Assembly (NCBI GenBank): GCA_964017185.1
Contig: OZ024875.1
Location: 48,377,986 to 48,441,985 of the forward strand
Direction: 5' to 3'
DNA: 64,000 nucleotides
DNA from: Rugalucina vietnamica
Taxonomy: Eukaryota > Mollusca > Bivalvia > Lucinida > Lucinidae
Both the position numbers and the translations under genes were made by a program. Position 1 is the stretch's first letter, and each line of letters starts with the position of its first letter. Below are positions 46,145 to 57,047 of this stretch, one piece after another. The notes below the pieces were generated by a model. That model saw only the letters and a list, made by a program, of their open reading frames with translations. It was not told the origin of the DNA and did not search any database.

Positions 46145-46435
46145 ACTTCCATTGTTTCTTTTCTTGCTGTCGACGAGTCTTAAGTTCAAAGCCATGTTTC
46201 GGTAACTTTAATTGACTAGACGATTGGTCTGAAGATCTCATATGTCAATTATGCTGTAAACATGAGTTAATATTTGAGTAATACATTGAGAATAAGTAGA
46301 TCGCACCTTCTTGTTCAGCATTGAATTCTGTTCCATTTCATTTAATTTACTTTCGTTTAACAATTAATCCATATTTGGAGTTTAATTGGTAATTATTTTT
46401 TATTGTGTGGTCATTATGAAAACATAGTGTGTGGT

Positions 46436-46687
46436 CATTATGAAAACATGCCCAAAAGTTGGGAAAATTGAAAATTTTCAGTAGAAATATTTTTTTTTTA
46501 TTTTTGCTCAAAACAGATTGAGGGTAAACGTTAGAACTGCCTTGCCGAGGCAGGTTCTAACGAGTACCCACAATCTATGTATTGGAGCAAAATAAGAAAA
46601 AATTGGGTATTCCCTGCAAACCCCATTTTTTCTATATAAAAGTGGGGTTTAAAGGGGAAGACTTATCACGGACATGTTTTCCTGGTG
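46436..46687 (+). mobile_element. P-MITE copy
   Basis: Its start cattatgaaaacatgccc is preceded by a tandem duplicate of its first bases (cattatgaaaacatagtgtg, 46412). The palindrome has GTTAGAACTGCCTTGCCGAG and the right end reads cacggacatgttttcctggtg. Confidence 0.85.
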
Positions 46688-47580
46688 TAATGTCTTGAAT
46701 TGAACGGTTAATGGTTTAAATTAACTGCGTAACTTCATAATTACTTTGTTTGAATTTTTGTAACTTTAAAACAGAAATTTATATCAGTGAACGAAGCAAA
46801 CTTTATAATTGCTCCGCTCTAATCTGTAACTAAGTTTTGCTGTCGTAGCTAAAAAAAACTAGACACTGAAACTTATCATAAACAATATCAAGTAAACTAT
46901 CAAATACTTCCTAATATCGCACATCGTTGACCGCCATATCAACGGATGACAGGAGGTGTCATAAAATCAAAATACCTATACCTTACCTGTTAAGAGATTA
47001 AGTTTTCCGCTGAACTACGTGACGGTACGGAAAAATCCGGAAACGCACGAGCGGAAACTGAAATTATTACCTGCTAATCCAAATATCCAAACAGACTAAT
47101 TTAATATTTAAATACAAAATCAAAAATTATACCAATAAAAAGAAGATGCATTGTACAAATAGAAGCTGTTCGCACACTAATTGTAGTATGATGCATTTTG
47201 ATGTAAATAAGCGTGAAAGCGACAGAAATGATGTAGAAATTTCCTTATTTACTATATATTTATTACATTTTGATAGTACCTGTTTTATTTCAACAAACAG
47301 ACTATTTTTTACATAAGATAGAAAATTAATTTTAATTTCATCTTAAAGGGATATGAATGAGCTTTACAGAACCGTTCGCACAGGAATGATAGGATTAAAA
47401 GCAAAAAAGATATTAAGGATTAAATAAGCATTCCCGTTAACGCTCCATATAAAATTTTACGCGCATCCGATAACTGCCGGTGATGAGAATTCTGCTACAT
47501 GTTGCGTTGGATGTTGCTTCATTGCTTAGTCAGTTGGGATAAATTCATTTTTCCATATTGTTTGTAGCTGAGATGTCTGT
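46688..47580. other. AT-rich intron interior
   Basis: No exon or repeat family is recognised. Confidence 0.4.
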
Positions 47581-47628
47581 TTTATAAAACATACATGTAG
47601 ACTTAAAATACCATTGTCTGTTTTGTAG

Positions 47629-47922
47629 GCGATGACGTTACATTTTCAACGACCAGTGCACCCTCGACCACGTCAACAAGCACCACGTTACCAACAAGCA
47701 CTGCCCACTTACAGTCTACAACTGAGAGAAACGCTACGTGCACTCACGATATACCCCATGGATATATCACATGGTGGTGTGGCATACATGAAAGTTGTCC
47801 CTTCTCGTGTGACGAGGGGTACCAGCATCATAAGAAAGTATCCTGGGTGAGATGTAACAGCGCGGGAAAGTGGGTGGATGATTGGTACTCAAGCGGAATA
47901 TCTGAGGATGAACTTTGCACGC
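47629..47922 (+). CDS. Sushi exon A2 with mucin-like linker
   Basis: Acceptor ctgttttgtag, donor ACGC|GTAAGG; 98 codons. The first 34 or so residues form a Thr/Ser/Pro-rich linker (STTSAPSTTSTSTTLPTSTA) likely to be O-glycosylated. It is followed by ERNATC (N-glycosylation) and the six-Cys sushi module. The overlapping frame beginning with Met at 47632 is a shadow. Confidence 0.87.
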
Positions 47923-48290
47923 GTAAGGCTGTATTATGTTTTACAATGGATCTGTTGTTTTCTGCAAAAATAGTATAGAAAATGCAGAAGTTATGTCACT
48001 GTATTCAACTCAGGCCTCCTTCTATAAAAATTCGTTAATCGGTCGCAAATAGAATGGGCGAGTTATCCGTGGAACGTTGATTCATTATGACATTTTTGCC
48101 ATATTTTAATTTCTAGAGACATGACTTTGATATACATATATATAGTCAACCTGCCAAACTAATTACACGTAATACTATCTAAATCTTTGGACAAGCTGTG
48201 TTTCTTGACTAAGCACTAATATACTTGCTTGCACACACACATACACAACATAGTTCCATGCTTTTTGCACACATGTACTGATGGATACTC

Positions 48291-48569
48291 CATCAGGAAA
48301 ACATGTCCGTGTAATATGTACCCCCTTATACCCCACTTTTATGTAGCAAAACTGGGGTATGCAGGGGTATACCTATTTTTCTTATTTTTGCTCCAAAGCA
48401 TAGATTGTGGGTACTCGTTAGAACCGCCTCCTCGAGGCGGTTCTAACATGCACCCACAATCTATGTTTCGAGCAAAAATAAGAAAAATATCAAGAGATTT
48501 GTACAGAAAATTTTCAATTTTTAAAACTTAAAAAATCTCTCTTTATTGCATGGGCAAGTTTTCGTAATG
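48291..48569 (-). mobile_element. P-MITE copy, complete, reverse orientation
   Basis: It runs from catcaggaaaacatgtccgt to tgggcaagttttcgtaatg. Both arms of the inner palindrome are intact (GTTAGAACCGCCTC / GAGGCGGTTCTAAC) and flanked by ctccaaagcatagattgtg and acaatctatgtttcgagc. Confidence 0.9.
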
Positions 48570-48958
48570 CTAAGATGAATAGGTGTGTCGAATTTACTAA
48601 TTGAAATCACTAGAATCATGAATGAATATTCCACAGGGAATTAAATATAACAGTTTACATGTATTTCTAAAGCCACTCTATCTTCAAATTTTCGACCTCT
48701 TGGCCTTTATTAAGAAACAATTCCCTCTTATTGTGATAAACTACACCGTGAAACAAGGTATTCCACCGTCTCTGTGCAATATGTCATGCCAAACATTCAT
48801 GACGCCGGAATAACATACTGTAATGGTCGACTGTCAAAATGTAAAAACAATGGAAGTTAAAAGTTTTGTTTTCTCTTGAAAAAGGCCTTTCGCCGAAATA
48901 TTGAATAAGTGTTAACCTTAAAATATGAGCAACAAAATATGCTTTATTTCCCTTTCAG

Positions 48959-49135
48959 CTAAATCATGTCCAAGCATTATACCAAACGGCAAGCTGTCGT
49001 CTGTCTGTTTTGCCACCGTGGGTACTAGCTGTGGTTACGTCTGCAACAGTGGCTTCCGATCAAAAGCTGAGATAGACACAATCGCATGTCAAACATCTAC
49101 AAATTGGAGCGTTGACCCACATTTACTCTGCTCAA
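48959..49135 (+). CDS. Sushi exon B2
   Basis: Acceptor ccctttcag, donor TCAA|GTGAGT; 59 codons. SCPSIIPNGKLSSVC, TSCGYVCNSGF, IACQTSTNWS, LLCS. The upstream intron ends with aaatatgagcaacaaaata, shared with B3. Confidence 0.87.
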
Positions 49136-49444
49136 GTGAGTACATACATTTATCAGTGAAACTTGTTGACACAAAATGTGATTTCGGAAAGAAATCAATT
49201 ACATTAATTATTAAAATGATTTTAGATCTTTTAAAACATGGTATTCTTTCGTTTCTCTGGGCCAAATTTCTAATTAAGATCAGAAAGGCACGTGATAAAT
49301 GATTACGAACAATGTTTGCATTTATCAAGTATTTCGTAAATTTGGACTGTTCAAAGATCGCATGGCAACCCGGGACGTCTGTCTCGAGGCCCTTACCCTT
49401 TTCCAAGGCTTTTCTCAAAACTGAAACTCCTTCAATGGTTTCAG

Positions 49445-49630
49445 ATATCAACCAGTGCCCTTACGAGTTATCCAATGGTGATCTAGAGCTCTCGTGTAAA
49501 AGGAACCCGGGTGACACATGTAATTATGCATGTCATCTCGGTTACCTACCCTCCAACAAGACGGAGCCAACAACGGCGACGTGCGGGAGCTCTCTGTCAT
49601 GGAGCCGATCATTATCATCATTGTGTCAGA
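49445..49630 (+). CDS. Sushi exon C2
   Basis: 62 codons; apart from a Val-to-Ala change in TTATCG its protein matches C1. The intron before it (ttcgtaaatttggactgttc) is also nearly the same as that before C1, pointing to recent exchange or duplication. Confidence 0.88.
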
Positions 49631-50321
49631 GTAAGTTTACCCATATGCTACTCATGGGCTTGACCATCATTATCATTTGGGTATGTCCACTTTCAGTTTA
49701 AGAAAAATTCGGCGACTTATGTCCCACAAAAAGATGTCAAATCGTAGTGGATAACGCACTCGCTTGTCCTCTTTGCGGCCTGGTTAAAATCCAGATCAAG
49801 GCATGTGGCTGGATAGTGATCGCCCGTCCAAGCTCGGTGATTTAACCCGGGTTCTTTGGTTTCCTCTATCATGTTTGACCACATAACGTTTATAAGTTCC
49901 CTGTGCTTTCTGTGTAATTGAAGGAAAATGAAAAAGTGTTATGACTTGAATTGAAAAGGACGACACGCTTATTTACCTCATTTGCGTTAAATTAGATGTT
50001 GATTCAGGTTCGCGAAAACTGAGAACTTGAAAAGAACTTATAAAGCTGCTTTAGTAGATCAATAGTATAACAAGACTTGTGCTTCAAACAAAAATTCAAA
50101 AGCAAGTTTGATATAAGAAGTAAGGAAATTAACTATAGTGGAGGGGCCACTCAGATGATCTATTTAAAAGTTAGAAATATCAACAATTCCCAAAAGAAAC
50201 AACTACCCTCCCAACTAAAATGGGATAATCATAGTATCCCAGCAAACAAAAACAACTACAACAACACAACCACCAACAACAAAACAATTACCAACTTAAC
50301 TGAAGATAAATTATTTTTCAG

Positions 50322-50510
50322 AGATAAAGTGTCCAGCGACCATACCCAACGGCTATATTCCATCCCACTGTAACAGAGACTTTAACAGCTATTGCTATGA
50401 TTACATATGCGATGCTGGTTACCAAAAACGACCCGGTGGGCCCGGTCTTCGATGCAATGCGTCTGGTGAATGGGACTGGGAAACTGCTGCTGCGAAGAAT
50501 CTTTGTTCAA
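50322..50510 (+). CDS. Sushi exon D2
   Basis: 63 codons, CPATIPNGYIPSHCNR type start, then SYCYDYICDAGYQKRPGG and LRCNASGEWDWE. The glycosylation site is NAS rather than the NTS of D1. Confidence 0.87.
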
Positions 50511-50735
50511 GTAATTATGGTTCTAGTTTTTGCATAAACATTATGTATTCATATATTATCGCAAGTCAAAGATAATTATATTTATATGTTGTGCTTGAAA
50601 ACGTATATGCATGCAGATCTATTAATTAACGGAAAATCAAACTCTGATGTTTTACGATTATTTTTTGGATATTTTCTCTTATGATTTGATCTACAGATTT
50701 TCAAGAAAATACATAGATGTATATTCTGCTTACAG

Positions 50736-50915
50736 GGGAAGAGGATCTGTGTCCTTCCAAGATCAAGAATGGCCACATGATTTGGCACTGCAGCCGTCAA
50801 GCGGGCGATACCTGCACATACGACTGTGATACTGGATGTACCGAGTCATCTACTACTTGGCTCAGGTGCCAAGACGACGCTACCTGGAATGTCAATACTG
50901 ACAGCCTATGTCAAT
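50736..50915 (+). CDS. Sushi exon E2
   Basis: Acceptor tgcttacag (canonical), donor CAAT|GTAAAG; 60 codons with the same protein as E1, including the seventh Cys. The intron to A3 is only 393 bases, having lost most of what follows E1 and E3. Confidence 0.88.
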
Positions 50916-51308
50916 GTAAAGATATTTATATTTTTGTTTTGGTCCTTAGAAACCAGTGAGGATATTCTGAAAAATCTGAAATTTATTATCGGTTAAGATT
51001 CATTTTCTAACCAAGGTTAATTATATTTGGCGCTAGTCTTTGTATCGATTTGCCAAATCTAAAGGTCCAACGTGGAGGTTTAAGAAGCCGAAATCGCGGT
51101 ATAACACGACAACTTCCCCATCATTATGTTCACTGCTCAAATAGGATCTCAGTTTTAATTTTATCCGTAAATACTGATTTAGATGCTTTATTATTCGGAA
51201 ATCTGCAAGGGCCACCAAACCCATTCATTTTTCCATCTTGTTTGTAGCTCAAATGTCTGTTTTATAATACATTCATGTAGACTTAAAATGCCATTGTTTG
51301 TTTTGTAG

Positions 51309-51602
51309 GCGAAAACGTTACATTTTCAACGACCAGTGCACCCTCGACCACGTCAACAAGCACCACGTTACCAACAAGCGCTGCCCACTTACAGTCTACA
51401 ACTGAGAGAAACGCTACGTGTACTCACGATATACCCCATGGTTATATCACGTGGTGGTGTGGCGTACATGAAAGTTGTCCCTTCTCATGTGACGAGGGAT
51501 ACCAGCATCATAAGAAAGTATCCTGGGTGAAATGTAACAGCGCGGGAAAGTGGGTGGATGATTGGTACTCCAGCGGAGTATCTGAGGATGAACTTTGCAC
51601 AC
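51309..51602 (+). CDS. Sushi exon A3 with mucin-like linker
   Basis: 98 codons, differing from A2 at a few residues. GENVTFS adds an N-glycosylation site that A2 (GDDVTFS) lacks. Linker and six-Cys module are intact; donor ACAC|GTAAGG. Confidence 0.88.
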
Positions 51603-51651
51603 GTAAGGCTGTATTAAGTTTTGCTATGGGTATGTTGTTTTCTGCAAGAAT

Positions 51652-52100
51652 CACTGTCAGGAAACAAACTCCGTGTAAGCTATCATTTGCACACATAACG
51701 GTGACGTCACAGAGAATTTTAACAGTTCGGACTAAACCTAAGTTTGGAAGATTTGTGATGCCGTTTGGGTAAATTATTTGTGAAATATTTAAATATCCTA
51801 TCATATGCAGCACGCATCTTTGGTTGTATATCTGAAAAAACTTTCACAATTCATCATCTGGTCGCTGTGAACACTTCGGAAACTTTAACGATCCGAAGTG
51901 TTCTAAATGTTGAGAATTGTTCCAAAGAAAGAAAATATTGCTAATTAGTGATTATAATATGCCGCATATGATAGGATATGTGTAAAACACTTTCGTTTAA
52001 TATGAAAATAGCAACGCGCGATTTCCGAAATTATTTGCAGTACGAACGCGCGCTCTGTCATACAAATGATAGCATACACGAACTTTGTTTCCGGACACTG
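51652..52100. mobile_element. 449-bp foldback MITE with AAGAAT target duplication
   Basis: The left end CACTGTCAGGAAACAAACT and the right end, read inward as CAGTGTCCGGAAACAAAGT, belong to long inverted arms (about 51652-51830 and 51950-52100). The flanks are AAGAAT (51646-51651 and 52101-52106). The intron after A2 has tctgcaaaaatagtatagaa without the element at about 47970, a paralogous empty site. Confidence 0.85.
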
Positions 52101-52174
52101 AAGAATAGCATAGAAAATGCAAAAGTTATGTCACTATACTCGACTCAGGCCTCCTTCTAAAAATATTCGTTAAT

Positions 52175-52422
52175 TGGATACATATACCGACATATACCTA
52201 ATAATTTCAAGCTGTGATAACGCTACGCAAGCAGTAAAACTTACTTTATTTGATCGCCTCTACCTATCATCAATCTTCAACAACTTCTTTCACACTAAAC
52301 TCAAACCAATTTCCACATGTTCTGAATTTGAAATGTCGCATGTACTGTATTTTTGCATCTTCCTCATGTATCATTTGAGATGATATGAGTGAAATAAAGA
52401 TTATGTTAGGTTAGGAATGTTT
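52175..52422 (+). mobile_element. 248-bp retroposed insert with 16-bp target duplication
   Basis: AAAAATATTCGTTAAT occurs at 52159-52174 and again at 52423-52438; the A2 intron has a single related site (aaaaattcgttaatcgg near 48026). The insert ends gtgaaataaagattatgtta, with a polyadenylation-like AATAAAG. A long exact duplication points to target-primed reverse transcription, so this is probably a LINE 3' end or a SINE. No coding content is visible. Confidence 0.75.
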
Positions 52423-53100
52423 AAAAATATTCGTTAATCGGTCGCGAATAGAATGGGCGAGTTATCCGTGGAACGTTGATTCATTATGACATTTTTGCCA
52501 TATTTAAATTTCTTGAAACATGCCTTTGATATACATGTATGTAGTCAACCTGCCAAACTAATTACACGTATCTAAAACTTTTGACAAGCTGCGTTTCTTG
52601 ATTAAGCACTAATATGCTTGCTCGCACACACACATACACAACATAGTTCCATGCTTTTTGCAAACATGTACTGATGTTTGCATTACAATACGACAGCCTT
52701 ACGATAGCGAAGGGCCAAGTGGCTGGATACTCTAAGACGAATAGATGTGTCGAAATTACTAATTGAAATCTCTAGAATCTTGAATGAATATTCCACAGGG
52801 AATTAAATATAACAGTTTACATGTATTTCTAAAGTCACTCTTTCTACAAATGTTCGACCTCTTGGCCTTTATTAAGAAATAATTCCCTCTTGAAACAAGG
52901 AATACCACCGTCTCTGTGCGATATGTCATGTCAGACATTCATGACGCCGTATAACATACTGTAATGGTGGACTGTCAAACTGTAAAATCAATGGAAGTTA
53001 AAAGTTTTGTTTTCTTCTTGAAAAAGGCATTTGGCCGAAATATTGAATAAGTGTTAACCTTAAAATATGAGCAACAAAATACGCTTTATTTCCCTTTCAG

Positions 53101-53277
53101 ATAAATCATGTCCAAGCATTGTACCAAACGGCAAGCTGTCGTCTGTCTGTTTTGCCACCGTGGGTACTAGCTGTGGTTACGTCTGCAACAGTGGCTTCCG
53201 ATCAAAAGCTGGGGTAGACACAATCCAATGTCAGACATCTACAAATTGGAGTGTCGATCCACATTTGCTCTGCTCAA
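53101..53277 (+). CDS. Sushi exon B3
   Basis: 59 codons; SCPSIVPNGKLSSVC, TSCGYVCNSGF, IQCQTSTNWS, LLCS. The acceptor is tttccctttcag and the donor TCAA|GTGAGT. Confidence 0.87.
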
Positions 53278-53499
53278 GTGAGTACATACATATATCAATG
53301 AATGATTAATGCAGGTTAAATTTTCTTTTTGATCCTTTGGGATCAGCGAGGATATTCTGAGAAATCAGACATTTATTATGGGGTACGAATCATTTTCTAA
53401 CCAATGTTTATCATATTTGGTCCCATTTAGATAATACTAGTCTGTATATCGACTACCCTGTTGAAAGTTGCAAAATTTCAGTAATCCTCTTTGGCTTCA

Positions 53500-53935
53500 T
53501 GTTGCCAAATCTAAAGGGTCACTGACGAGACCTTAATAGTCGAAACCGCGGTATGGCCCATCCCCTTTCTCATTAATGTGCTCACTGCTCGTAAAGGATC
53601 TAAGTTTTAATTTTTAAAATAAAACTGTGATCCTAAAAAGAACAGTGAGTATATAAATGAGAAAATAGATGGGCCATAACGCGGTTTCAACTACTGAAGC
53701 CTCTTCAGTGACCAAATTGAGCCGAAGAGACTCTAATTTTGCACTTTTCAACAGGTTAGTCGATATAAAGACTTGTATTATCCAAACAGAACTAAATATA
53801 TAAAACATTGGTTAGAAAATGAATCTAAGCCGATAATGAATTTCTTATTTCTCAGAATACCCTCGCTGATCTCAAAGGACAAAAAGGAAAATATAATCTG
53901 CACTATGGATGATGTACGGGGAGACTTTTAGGGCA
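53500..53935. repeat. Dispersed ACTGAGATCC-family repeats in the B3-C3 intron
   Basis: A reverse copy (ctaaagggtcactgacgaga ... ctgctcgtaaaggatctaag) is followed head-on by a forward copy starting aataaaactgtgatcctaaa at 53617, giving an inverted pair. It is absent from the corresponding introns of cassettes 1 and 2. Confidence 0.7.
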
Positions 53936-54100
53936 GCCAAACGTGTGCTTGTTGTTTCACAAAATCAGTGTGATTTCGGACATAAGTTGAGAAAATTAAT
54001 TTATTAAAATGCATTTCAGATCTTAGCATTTAGTTCTTTTCTCAGGGTCGAAATTCAAATGAAGGTCAGGAAAGACATGATAAATGATAATAAAAATGTT

Positions 54101-54118
54101 TTTTTTTTTTTTTTTTTT
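54101..54118. repeat. Poly(T) run
   Basis: Eighteen T residues in the B3-C3 intron. Confidence 0.9.
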
Positions 54119-54253
54119 CAACTATTTAGTATTTTGTATATTTCGACTGTTCAAAGATCGTATGACGAACCCGACGCATCTATCTCCAGACCCTTTTACC
54201 TTTGCTTTTCCCCAAACTGAAACTCCTACCATGTTTGTTTTCAATGGTTTCAG

Positions 54254-54439
54254 ATAACAACCAGTGCCCTTACGAGTTATCCGATGGCGATTTGGAGCTC
54301 TCCTGTAGAAGGAGTCCAGGTGAAACTTGTAACTATGCCTGTCATCTTGGTTACCTCCCCTCAAACAAGACGGAGCCAACGACTGTCATGTGCCGGAGCT
54401 CTTTGTCATGGAGTCAACCATTAGCATCATTATGTCAGA
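54254..54439 (+). CDS. Sushi exon C3
   Basis: 62 codons, the most diverged C copy (ELSDGDLELSCRRSPGETC; MCRSSLSWSQPLASLCQ). The six Cys and NKT site are kept. Donor CAGA|GTAAGT. Confidence 0.87.
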
Positions 54440-54895
54440 GTAAGTTCACCCATACGCTACAAATCATTATTAGAAGGGTGTGCCAATTTCATTTAAAGTT
54501 AAAATGTTCTACAAAAAGATATCATGCTCATGTGCCTTATGCTGATAAAAGTGGATAATGTTTCAAGTTTGCGCAAACTGGGAATCTGAGAAGAACCTAA
54601 ATATCTGATTGAGCAGATCAATTATATACCAAGACGTGTGCTTCAGCCAGGTTTTCGAAATCAAGTCTGATATAAGGAGTAAGGAAATTAACTATGACCA
54701 TGAACATGCTTCAGAAAAATATATACTCCCAGGAAAATGTGAAATACAGAGCAATCCACCAATACATTGCGGATGCCATTCAGCAGATATATACTAAAGT
54801 TAGAAATATCAGCAACATCTGCCCTTAATACCAAAATGGGATCAACAGAGCAAGCGGCCAATAAGCAGCTTTAATGAAGATATATTAATTTTCAG

Positions 54896-55084
54896 AGATA
54901 AAGTGTCCAGCGACCATACTCAACGGCTATATCCCATCCCACTGTACCAGGGATTTTAAAAGCTATTGCCATGATTACCAGTGCGATGCTGGCTACCAAA
55001 AACCACCCGGCGGGCCCAGTCTTCGATGTAATGCATCTGGCGAATGGGAATGGGAAACAGCTGCTGCGAAGAATCTTTGTTCAA
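54896..55084 (+). CDS. Sushi exon D3
   Basis: 63 codons, CPATILNGYIPSHCTR, SYCHDYQCDAGYQKPPGG, LRCNASGEWEWE. Asn-Gly is kept despite Pro-to-Leu before it. Donor TCAA|GTAATT. Confidence 0.87.
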
Positions 55085-55334
55085 GTAATTATGATTATAT
55101 TTTCCTTATATTTGTGTATCATCGCAATTCAAAAATATTCTATGTGGTGCTTGAAATTAACATGTACTCAGTACGGAAATCTATTAATCAAAGCAACAAT
55201 AACATCTAACATGCCTAATAGCTTGTGATATTTGGGTGGATTTTTCTCTCTTGTGCGCAATTTGGTCTTAATGCGATATTTAGATTTTTTTTTCAAAACC
55301 GTGATGGTAACACAGATGTATATTCTATTCGCAG

Positions 55335-55514
55335 GAGAAGAGGATCTGTGTCCTTCCACGATCAAGAATGGTCACATTATTTGGCACTGCAGCCGCCAAG
55401 TGGGTGATACATGCACATACGATTGTAATACTGGATGTAACGAGTCATCTACCACATGGCTAAGATGCCAAGACGATGCCACATGGAACGTTAATACTGA
55501 CGACCTTTGTCAAT
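55335..55514 (+). CDS. Sushi exon E3
   Basis: 60 codons; DCNTGCNESSTTWLRC adds an NES glycosylation site and keeps the seventh Cys. The donor is CAAT|GTACGC, weaker than in E1/E2. Confidence 0.85.
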
Positions 55515-56178
55515 GTACGCAGATCCTTAAAAATCATACTGATTCAGACGTCTCATTATTCTGAAATATGCTATTGCCACCAAACCCAAACCCACAAAAA
55601 TCGTCAGCAATTAATAAAACTTGAATTAGAAAATCACTAAAATCTTACTAAACTGGACAACTATTTTGCTATATATGATGTAGATGTGATGCGGCGGTCT
55701 GCGGCATACTAATAAAATAAAAAGGTATACTCCTTTGGAAGCAGTAAATCATTCAAAGGGAGTTAGTTTGAACTATATTGCGCAATTTCGGGTAATGAAG
55801 AACCCTCATCAGTAGCCCTTTTAAAACCGGCAACGAAAGCCAGACTGTACTGTACTGTAATTTCGAAAATTTACACGAGAAGTCTAAATTTACACGACGC
55901 ATTCCTAAACGGGGTCAAATAATTTAAACATTGCTCAAACGTGAGTGTTTTGAACATCTCTACTGATCTTAAAGATCATGTACGGGGAGACTTTTTAAGT
56001 CAGTGATCATATCACCTGTGGTCAACTATGATCATTGCTTTAACGTAAACTGAGATCGGAGAATCACTTGCGTTGGCTGTGGCTGCATTGCTAAGTCAAT
56101 CGGGATAAGTCATTTTTTTCATCTGCTTGTAGCTGAGGTTTTATACCACAGTGACATATACCATTGTTTGTTTTGTAG

Positions 56179-56389
56179 GCGATGGCGTTACATTTTCTCT
56201 ACCTTCCATCGCGTCAACGAACGTGGATACAACACTGTTCAAGACATTAGACCGGTATCTCCAACCCCTCCACCTTCTTATAGATCACGGGACCATCCAC
56301 GGTATCCACCCCCTACATACGAGGAAAGTCAGACTGTTGCAACAATTGAACCCCCTACGTACGAAGAAAGCCAGACTTTAACAACTTAG
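56179..56389 (+). CDS. Terminal exon with PPxY-rich tail (frame unresolved)
   Basis: The acceptor ttgttttgtag matches those of A2 and A3, and the first codons in the sushi phase (GDGVTFS) match their linker, so the exon descends from an A-type exon. In that phase the frame stays open to TAA at 56379-56381 but looks meaningless. The +1 frame is open to TAG at 56387-56389 and reads SPTPPPSYRSRDHPRYPPPT then YEESQT and IEPPTYEESQT. That gives three PPxY motifs (56270-56281, 56309-56320, 56351-56362), the docking site for WW-domain proteins such as NEDD4-type ubiquitin ligases. An internal acceptor at ctgttcaag|ac (56243) would deliver phase 1 directly into the PPxY frame. A membrane segment would be expected before such a tail, but none is seen. 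Confidence 0.7.
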
Positions 56390-56454
56390 CTAAATTGACA
56401 GCACAATCGGAAACAAAATTAATGAATGTTTGCAATTTAGAAAAAACAACAACA

Positions 56455-56486
56455 AATAAATGTATTCCTATAACTCAAAAAATAAA
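56455..56486 (+). terminator. Polyadenylation signals of the sushi gene
   Basis: Two AATAAA hexamers (56455-56460 and 56481-56486) lie 66 and 92 bases after the PPxY-frame stop, fitting the 3' end of the gene. Confidence 0.65.
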
Positions 56487-56758
56487 GATCACTGACCTGC
56501 ATGCAATTGTGTTCGAAATATGCAACATGTTTCTCTGAAAAGACAGAAGCGGCATTACAAGCCCTATATAGCAGCTTGGGAAACATGTGGCAAGTATTGA
56601 CACTAGGCGGGTCTGGTGATAATGAACAACAGCAACAGAGAAGGCAATAATAGGCAAGCCTATGCCTAATCCGAGTCACATATATTCATATTATTATATT
56701 ATCATGTAACTGCTTATATGTCTCGGATTGAATCAATATAAGCCTGGTGTCCTTTTTA

Positions 56759-56841
56759 TGGGACATAGGCAAACAGCATAGCCCCAGATGTGATGCCACA
56801 GAACGCGGCGTCCCATCTGTGGCTATTCTGTTTGCTTAGAG
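56759..56841. mobile_element. Short dispersed MITE (gggacataggcaaac), copy 2
   Basis: GCAAACAGCATAGCCCCAGATG is mirrored by CATCTGTGGCTATTCTGTTTGC around ccacagaacgcggcgtc. It matches 33912-34002. Confidence 0.65.
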
Positions 56842-57047
56842 AAATTTCATCGAAAATGAGATAAAAATTAAAAATCACACCTAACACCCCTAAAGATGAA
56901 AGTGGACTCATCTTCTACCATAAGAGCGACGCAGGCGCTATGAAGGCAGCGCAAACGCAGAAATAACATGCATGTAACAAAATGTCCAGCTATTTTCTTT
57001 TTGACAAAGTAATACTCGAAACATTATTCTTGCATAGATATCTATGG

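Larger units (their letters stand above)
44372..47628 (+). other. Intron between cassettes 1 and 2
   Basis: The first 400 bases match the intron after E3 (ggccaccaaacccaaaccca; gcggtggtcttcggcatact), and the last 100 match the intron before A3. Between them are two P-MITEs, an (ATTT)n tract and a (GA)n tract. I see no further exon. Confidence 0.6.
41733..56389 (+). other. Multi-sushi (CCP) protein gene: fifteen modules in three five-exon cassettes (5' incomplete)
   Basis: Fifteen exons of five types (A-E) occur in the order A-B-C-D-E three times, then a terminal exon. Every module exon starts and ends in phase 1, so it can be duplicated without frame loss. Exon lengths are constant between cassettes (B 177, C 186, D 189, E 180; A 201 or 294). 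Each encodes one sushi domain with six rather than four Cys, the arrangement known from selectin CCP modules (Cys-x-NG-x-Cys-x-Cys-x-x-x-Cys-x-x-G ... Cys ... W ... Cys). The product would be a long extracellular adhesion or recognition protein, possibly membrane-bound given the PPxY tail. No signal-peptide exon, lectin module or membrane segment is found, so the 5' part lies elsewhere or is lost. Introns hold P-MITEs, CA repeats and other insertions. Confidence 0.85.

Noticed and set aside
47632..47850. 72-codon ORF starting at Met 47632
   Set aside because: Wrong frame within exon A2; the phase-1 frame encodes the linker and sushi module.
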